DNA from: Chloroflexota bacterium
Lineage (GTDB): Bacteria; Chloroflexota; Anaerolineae; UBA4142; SHND01
Reading direction: 5' to 3'
Length of the DNA: 41,231 nt
Assembly (NCBI GenBank): GCA_029778615.1
Contig: JAKOPZ010000158.1
Span: 1 to 41,231, forward strand
How positions within the stretch are numbered: the stretch's first letter is position 1; every line of letters starts with the position of its first letter. Below the pieces are notes generated by a model. That model made no database searches. It saw only the letters and a list, made by a program, of their open reading frames with translations, and was not told the origin of the DNA. The position numbers and the translations under genes were made by a program. This document shows, piece by piece, positions 40,111 through 41,231 of this stretch.

Positions 40111-41231
40111 TTAATTGCACGTTCCGTCCCAACCGCCTTGTTTGATAACCCAATCTTTGCTCATGCCGACGGACCAGTAGCCCGCCATCAATTGCAGCCA
40201 CGGGGCAAACGGACGATTGAGCGTGATGGTCACGGTGTTGTTGGCATCGTCGGCGGTGATGGTGTTCAAGATTTTTTCGCACGCCGCTTTGAGACCGCTC
40301 GCGGGAATGCTGTTGATGTCTTCGGGTGTTTCGCTCATGCCTGCTTCTTGCGCGGCAAGGTCTTTGAGCGAAGGCAAGCCAAACAGCGGCTGGTAGTACA
40401 AGTTTTGCGGACCGTCGGTGCGGTCTTGAATCAGACCGCGCTGCAGCGAGTACGCAATGTCCGATGCTTTGAGTTCGCCGCCTTCGTGGAACTGTACGCC
40501 TTTGCGAATGTGGAACGTATAGGTTTTGCCATCCGACGAAAGGTCCCACTTTTCGGCAAGCCATGGCACGACTTGCGTCACGCTGTCTTTTTTCAACCAC
40601 ACGAGCGGGTCATAGATATTTTGCAAAACGCCGCCGCCGAACGATTCATAACTCCAGTTCGGGTCAAGGGTTTCTGCATCGCCGAACGTGATGTAGGTGA
40701 ATGTGTCAGGATTCTTGGCGTCCGCCGCTTTGGCGTACTGATAGAACCAGCCGCAGTCGCACGAGTACGATGGATTGTAATAGAACCCCTGCACCCACGG
40801 TTGGAAATAGCGACGCGTAAGTCCTTGCGCGAGATACAGATGAATCGCATTGTCGTACACGAATTGTTCCAAACTTTCGTACAACTTTTGTCGTTCTGCC
40901 GTGTCGGTCGCGCTCACTGCCTGGTCAATCATTTCGTCAACCTTCGGCTGCAAATCTTTTGGTACGCCCGAACCGTACGTCCCGTAGGATGCGAGGAAGG
41001 GGACAACCCAGTTGTGCGGGTCGTGATAATCTTCGCCCCAACCGATGGTATAGACCGGCAATTTTTGCGCGGTGCGTTCTTTGAGGAACACGGGCCACGG
41101 CAGCGCAAACACTTCGATTTTGAATTTCGGATTCACTTGCTCGATGTTGCGTTTGATGATTTCCGCAATGATTTGACGCGTGCTGTTGCCGGTGTTGTAC
41201 GTAATTTGCATGTAAAAGCCCGCGTCCCACA
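40111..41231 (-). CDS. Peptide ABC transporter substrate-binding protein: C-half of one domain fused to truncated N-half of a second (partial)
   Basis: The frame is open to the window edge. The first about 165 visible residues are the C-terminal part of a family-5 solute-binding protein ('IGWGEDYHDPHNWVVPF', 'TAERQKLYESLEQFVYD', ending 'GWFYQYAKA'). At about 40730 it passes in frame into a typical N-terminal part of the same family ('NPDTFTYITFGDAETLDPNW', 'PWLAEKWDLSSDGKTYTFHIR', 'KASDIAYSLQRGL'). It stops with GGWDGTCN, roughly 205 residues in, well before the second lobe. So it is a tandem fusion whose second copy is cut short. The missing remainder is not downstream. The N-terminus with the expected lipoprotein signal lies outside the window. 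Confidence 0.8.
   Translation of the reverse strand, partial: WDAGFYMQITYNTGNSTRQIIAEIIKRNIEQVNPKFKIEVFALPWPVFLKERTAQKLPVYTIGWGEDYHDPHNWVVPFLASYGTYGSGVPKDLQPKVDEMIDQAVSATDTAERQKLYESLEQFVYDNAIHLYLAQGLTRRYFQPWVQGFYYNPSYSCDCGWFYQYAKAADAKNPDTFTYITFGDAETLDPNWSYESFGGGVLQNIYDPLVWLKKDSVTQVVPWLAEKWDLSSDGKTYTFHIRKGVQFHEGGELKASDIAYSLQRGLIQDRTDGPQNLYYQPLFGLPSLKDLAAQEAGMSETPEDINSIPASGLKAACEKILNTITADDANNTVTITLNRPFAPWLQLMAGYWSVGMSKDWVIKQGGWDGTCN

Overview
The window looks like a chromosomal segment of an uncultured member of the Chloroflexota (Anaerolineae-like). The basis is gene content and style: many family-5 peptide-binding protein and permease genes, a membrane protein with bactofilin-like repeats, a baeRF-type protein, a DUF1573 + PCYCGC pair, and intergenic hairpins built from short tandem units. 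Base composition is moderately GC-rich with very frequent GCGC. No rRNA, tRNA or CRISPR array was seen. The taxonomic call is an inference.

Layout. Positions 1-13807 are all on the minus strand. They hold the start of a DUF2281-like small protein, a dimethylglycine/sarcosine-dehydrogenase-type flavoprotein fused to a GcvT domain, two DinB-type proteins (one fused to SnoaL), a secreted metzincin-like protease, a non-pyrrolysine MttB-family methyltransferase, a 5'-truncated ATPase/TPR regulator, an iron-type alcohol dehydrogenase, a nucleotidyltransferase-like protein, an APC permease and a metallophosphoesterase. The methyltransferase, flavoprotein and permease suggest use of quaternary or tertiary methylamines such as betaine and dimethylglycine. 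Positions 13808-14595 are non-coding and hold two palindromic, MITE-like elements. Positions 14596-23139 are an eleven-gene operon for a group 4 membrane-bound [NiFe] hydrogenase related to complex I, ending in its maturation protease. It has both Ni-binding Cys pairs, two antiporter-like subunits and no NADH-oxidising module.

Positions 23453-30308 hold a bactofilin-like membrane protein, a thioredoxin-reductase-like flavoprotein that has lost its CxxC, a DksA/TraR zinc-finger protein, a baeRF3-like protein and a secreted glycine-rich beta-helix protein. Positions 30397-31460 hold a PCYCGC lipoprotein followed by a membrane-anchored DUF1573 protein whose frame is interrupted by a UGA. That UGA is followed at the right distance by a hairpin with a GGUC apical loop, so the gene very probably encodes a selenoprotein with a Cys-Sec pair. 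This is the strongest novel observation in the window. Positions 31702-36908 (plus) hold Tag glycosylase, an AEC transporter, a cytochrome P450, a WS/DGAT acyltransferase and PPK2. Positions 36932-41231 (minus) are a peptide-type ABC transporter followed by a dihaem cytochrome c. Its binding-protein gene is odd: the C-terminal half of one binding protein runs in frame into the N-terminal half of a second, which stops early. About 300 nt of highly structured sequence with an intrinsic terminator then lies in front of the first permease gene.

Intergenic gaps repeatedly carry hairpins made of short tandem units (GAGACTGGAGATT, GGTGACAAG, GGTATCAGGTAGCAAG and CGCGAATC types).
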